Source: an uncultured Collinsella sp. (GTDB lineage: Bacteria > Actinomycetota > Coriobacteriia > Coriobacteriales > Coriobacteriaceae). Taken from it: a DNA stretch of 8,420 nucleotides. The notes under the pieces were generated by a model that had not been told where the DNA came from, made no database searches, and saw only the letters and a list, made by a program, of their open reading frames with translations. The stretch is taken from assembly GCA_900544755.1 (NCBI GenBank), contig UQWQ01000082.1, positions 1-8,420 of the forward strand. Reading direction: 5' to 3'. This document shows positions 5,989 to 8,420 of the stretch, one piece after another; positions within the stretch are counted from its first letter, which is position 1; every line of letters starts with the position of its first letter. The position numbers were made by a program, and so were the translations under genes.

Positions 5989-7713
5989 CTACGAGCGCAG
6001 TGTAATTTTATCGCGCAGCGACTTGAGGTCTTCGGTAACAGTCCGGTCTTCCTGAATCATCTTCTGAACCTTTTTATAGCTCGTGCTGACGGTCGAGTGG
6101 TTGCGGTTGCCAAACTCGGCGCCCACGGCCGTTGTCGTCATCTCGCACATCTCGATCGCCAGGTAGATGGCGATATGGCGCGCCTTGGCGATATTGGCGT
6201 TGCGGCGAGGCCCGATGAGTTCCTCGTGCGTCACACCGTATTGCTCCTCGATGACGGACTGGACCGTCTGCACATTGATCTTCTTGGCTGATGTGTCGAA
6301 GTACTGGTTGGCGATGGCGTCGATGTCGTCAAAGGTGAGCTCTCCGCCCTCGCGCTCGCGATCGCCCGCTTCGCCGGCACAACGCTCGCAAAAGCTCTCG
6401 AGCTCGCGAATGTTGGTGCCCGAGACCTCGGCCATGTGTTTAAAGTGCGCGTCGGTCAGATGTCCGCCGTCGCCCCCGTAGGCCGCCAGCAGCGAGTCGT
6501 TGCCCGCCTCGGGTGCGGCGGCGATCGTGTTCTCGTAATAACGCTGCAAAATCTTGTACTTCATCTCGTAGCTGGGCTCTGCCACCAGGCACAGCAGGCC
6601 GGCATTAAAGCGGCTGGTCAGGCGCTCGTCCATATTAAGGTCCTTGGGAGCGCGGTCGGCGGCGATCACGACCTTCTTGTTATTACGGATAAATTCGTCC
6701 ATCAACTGGAAGAAGTAATCCACACTCGCGCGCTTGCCAATGATGTTCTGGATGTCATCGATGATAAGCACGTCGACGCCGTGGTACGCCTGCATAATGG
6801 GGGCGTTGCTCTTCTTTTGGCGGTCGAATTCCGTCATCAAGTCGTCCAGATATGCCTGCGAGTTGGCGTACTTCACCTTGATCTCGGGCGATTTTTCTGC
6901 CAGCTCATTTTTGATGGCGAGCAGCAGGTGCGTCTTGCCCAGGCCCGATTTGCCGTAGATGAACAGCGACGTGCAGGTACCGGGCGTGTCTGCAAGCATG
7001 GCGAATTTGAGTGCCGATCGGTAGGCAAGGCTGTTCTCCGGTCCGAAGACGAAGTTTTCAAACGTGAATTTCGAATTCGCTGCGAGGGGCGCCCCGTCCG
7101 CGTTTTTCTCGACTGCCGTCGGTGCCGCCGCCGAAGGTGCTGCCGGCGCTGCGGACGAACTCGCGCTTTTTGCCGGTGGCCTGCCATTCATTTGGGTCAT
7201 CATGCGGCGGAAATCGTCGGCGGACAACGTGTTTTTGATTGCAATGCCCGATTCCTCGCCGGGTGTCGCCTCGTGTGCGACGGGCATATGCGTTGCGGTC
7301 GGGATGGGCGAGGGGGCTGACTCTACCGCCGGTGCGAACGAAGCGGTCGGCTGCGGCGCCATGGTTTCACGGGAAACATCGTCGCGTCGAGCCTCGGGCA
7401 CCGGCGTCGCCGCTGCGGTGGCGGTCGCTACCGGGTGAGTGTCCGGGGCCGTATTTGCCGAGGCACCTTGCGGTGCCACGATATTGAGCGCAATCGGTGC
7501 AAAGGCGATCTCTTCTAGGTACGCCTCGATGGTCGGCTGATGCTTTTTGAGCTGAGCGATGGCAAAGCGTGAAGGGGCCTCAATCGTCAGAGTGTCCTCG
7601 GTCAGGCTCACGGCGCGCGATTGTCCCAGCATATTGATGAGGCGTGCATCTTGGCCGTCACGCTGGCAAAAGGCGATGGCATCTCCCAGGATGATGCTTG
7701 CTTCCTCGTCCAC
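5989..7713 (-). CDS. dnaA: Chromosomal replication initiator protein DnaA
   Basis: DnaA binds boxes at oriC, forms an ATP-dependent filament, melts the origin and recruits the helicase. The protein has 574 residues, longer than the usual 440-470, because of a long Ala/Pro/Thr-rich domain II (about 82-213). Domain I (1-80) is recognisable by LTEDTLTIEAPSRFAIAQLKKH. The AAA+ domain shows Walker A GKSGLGKTH (254-262), Walker B LIIDDIQ (316-322), LTSRFNAGL with the box VII arginine (Arg368) and sensor-2 SGTNIRELE (431-439). Domain IV has Arg512 (E. coli Arg399 equivalent) and the recognition motif GNRNHSTV (535-542), where most DnaA proteins have GGRDHTTV. The GTG start at 7711-7713 has GGGAG 5 bases upstream. 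It begins only 15 bases after the stop of the winged-helix gene, implying co-transcription. A short Phe/Met-containing segment at 161-176 interrupts the disordered linker. Confidence 0.98.
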   Translation of the reverse strand: MDEEASIILGDAIAFCQRDGQDARLINMLGQSRAVSLTEDTLTIEAPSRFAIAQLKKHQPTIEAYLEEIAFAPIALNIVAPQGASANTAPDTHPVATATAAATPVPEARRDDVSRETMAPQPTASFAPAVESAPSPIPTATHMPVAHEATPGEESGIAIKNTLSADDFRRMMTQMNGRPPAKSASSSAAPAAPSAAAPTAVEKNADGAPLAANSKFTFENFVFGPENSLAYRSALKFAMLADTPGTCTSLFIYGKSGLGKTHLLLAIKNELAEKSPEIKVKYANSQAYLDDLMTEFDRQKKSNAPIMQAYHGVDVLIIDDIQNIIGKRASVDYFFQLMDEFIRNNKKVVIAADRAPKDLNMDERLTSRFNAGLLCLVAEPSYEMKYKILQRYYENTIAAAPEAGNDSLLAAYGGDGGHLTDAHFKHMAEVSGTNIRELESFCERCAGEAGDREREGGELTFDDIDAIANQYFDTSAKKINVQTVQSVIEEQYGVTHEELIGPRRNANIAKARHIAIYLAIEMCEMTTTAVGAEFGNRNHSTVSTSYKKVQKMIQEDRTVTEDLKSLRDKITLRS

Positions 7714-7728
7714 TGTTTCTCCCGTTCC

Positions 7729-8420
7729 TTAACTTTGGGCTCGCACGCGAGCGCTGCCTATTTCGGTCAGATGATATTTCTGGCCATGTTTGATTACCAA
7801 GCCGGCCTGTGCCAAGTCGTTGAGCGTTCGCGACCACGTGGGCGCTGAGTTTCCAAACGATCGTGCCAGGTCGGTTGCGCCACACTCTTGGTTTTGAGCC
7901 AGATAGCCCAGTGCCGCTTCGCCGCGCTCGCTCACAAATACGTCTTGCTGCGGCTGTGCATATTGATTCGCCGCATTAGGATACATCATTTGAGCTGCTG
8001 GTTGTTGATAACTCTGCATGGGCAGCAGCTGCTGTTGAAAACTTTGCGGCCACTGTTGATAAGGCTGCGGAGGCATCTGCTGGGCCCATGGGTTGTACTG
8101 CGCATGGGGCATTTGTTGGTACGGCTGCTGGTATCCCTGAGGATACTGTTGGGGATACGGCTGGGCGTATCCCTGCTGCGGCATATATTGGGGTGGATAC
8201 CCTTGCGGGTACGGTTGATAGCCCATTTGCGGGGCGTTTGACATGGCCGCCGCCTGCTGCACGGTGCCTGTGTCCAGATCTGCCGAGCCTATGCCCTCCG
8301 GCATGTTTTGCATTGCGTTGCCCAGCGGTGCCTGGGGGTCTTGCATGGGAAAACTTCCAGGCTGCTGCATCTGCTGCGCCGCGGGCTGCTGTGCAAACGT
8401 GTTGGTTAGGGGATATGCCT
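7729..8420 (-). CDS. Unnamed Gln/Pro/Tyr-rich protein with C-terminal winged-helix domain (5' end outside window)
   Basis: I do not recognise this gene as a named family. The frame is open from the right window edge to TAA at 7729-7731. A Met codon at 8368-8370 is in frame, but the 16 codons upstream continue the Gln-rich composition (AYPLTNTFAQQPAAQQ) and no ribosome binding site precedes that Met, so the true start is probably beyond the window. Numbering from that Met, residues 50-142 consist mostly of Gln (31), Pro (19) and Tyr (14) in repeats such as YPQGY and QQPYQQ, with no Asp, Glu, Lys or Arg. This is a prion-like, disordered composition. Residues about 147-210 look like a winged-helix DNA-binding domain: helix EAALGYLAQ, helix ATDLARSFG, recognition helix SAPTWSRTLNDLAQAGLV, then a wing KHGQKYHLTEIG, similar to MarR-type modules. 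No signal peptide or membrane segment is visible. It ends 15 bases before dnaA, so a regulatory or origin-linked role is possible but unproven. Confidence 0.8.
   Translation of the reverse strand, partial: AYPLTNTFAQQPAAQQMQQPGSFPMQDPQAPLGNAMQNMPEGIGSADLDTGTVQQAAAMSNAPQMGYQPYPQGYPPQYMPQQGYAQPYPQQYPQGYQQPYQQMPHAQYNPWAQQMPPQPYQQWPQSFQQQLLPMQSYQQPAAQMMYPNAANQYAQPQQDVFVSERGEAALGYLAQNQECGATDLARSFGNSAPTWSRTLNDLAQAGLVIKHGQKYHLTEIGSARVRAQS
8003..8062 (-). other. Cluster of three DnaA-box-like sequences inside the winged-helix gene
   Basis: On the minus strand TTATCAACA occurs at 8003-8011 and 8054-8062, and TTTTCAACA at 8033-8041, all in the same direction within 60 bases. Each is one base from TTWTNCACA. 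They encode Tyr-Gln-Gln or Phe-Gln-Gln, so the protein's composition alone could produce them. Other Tyr-Gln-Gln motifs in the same gene use different codons and do not make the box. Confidence 0.3.

Noticed and set aside
6436..7320. Plus-strand open frame opposite dnaA
   Set aside because: Shadow of dnaA; the low-complexity Arg/Cys-rich end arises from the Ala/Pro-rich linker read in reverse.
8100..8220. Apparent short tandem DNA repeats (TATCCCTG / GGATAC units)
   Set aside because: They follow the Gly-Tyr-Pro-Gln protein repeats of the coding sequence and have no regular spacing of a CRISPR array or satellite.

Overview
The window holds the chromosomal replication-origin gene cluster of a high-GC bacterium. 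Every gene reads on the minus strand, so in order of transcription (right to left) they are: an unnamed Gln/Pro/Tyr-rich winged-helix protein, dnaA, dnaN, recF, a DUF721/DciA-family gene, gyrB and gyrA. This gene order, the frequent GTG starts with strong AGGAGG ribosome binding sites, the high GC content, and the placement of the probable origin between dnaA and dnaN all suggest an actinobacterium. My impression from protein character is class Coriobacteriia, possibly Collinsella-like. That placement is inference and was not checked by search.

Region by region. Positions 1-667 are the 5' part of gyrA, which continues past the left edge. Positions 668-845 separate gyrB from gyrA and are dominated by a large imperfect inverted repeat (744-850) flanked by CTAG; it overlaps the gyrB stop codon. 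gyrB fills 846-2876. Positions 2877-2981 hold a strong intrinsic terminator for the upstream operon and a tentative gyrB promoter. The DciA-like gene (2982-3545), recF (3532-4638) and dnaN (4647-5750) are packed with overlaps or gaps of a few bases. Positions 5751-5988 are non-coding, AT-rich on the dnaN side, and carry a DnaA-trio-like triplet run next to a DnaA-box-like site. This is the best oriC candidate in the window. dnaA is 5989-7713. Only 15 bases upstream of it ends a gene (7729 to beyond the right edge) encoding a low-complexity, uncharged Q/P/Y-rich region followed by a winged-helix domain.

Together the genes cover origin recognition and melting (DnaA), the probable helicase loader (DciA family), the sliding clamp (DnaN), gap repair at forks (RecF), and removal of positive supercoils (GyrA/GyrB). 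They form at least two transcription units: [winged-helix gene-]dnaA/dnaN-recF-dciA, ending at the terminator at 2926-2955, and gyrB-gyrA.

The points most worth a second look are: the prion-like winged-helix gene apparently co-transcribed with dnaA; a Phe at the GyrA position equivalent to E. coli Ser83; the CTAG-flanked inverted repeat between gyrB and gyrA; the origin-unwinding signature between dnaA and dnaN; and an altered DNA-recognition motif in DnaA (GNRNHST in place of GGRDHTT) in a region whose DnaA-box-like sites also drift from the usual consensus.
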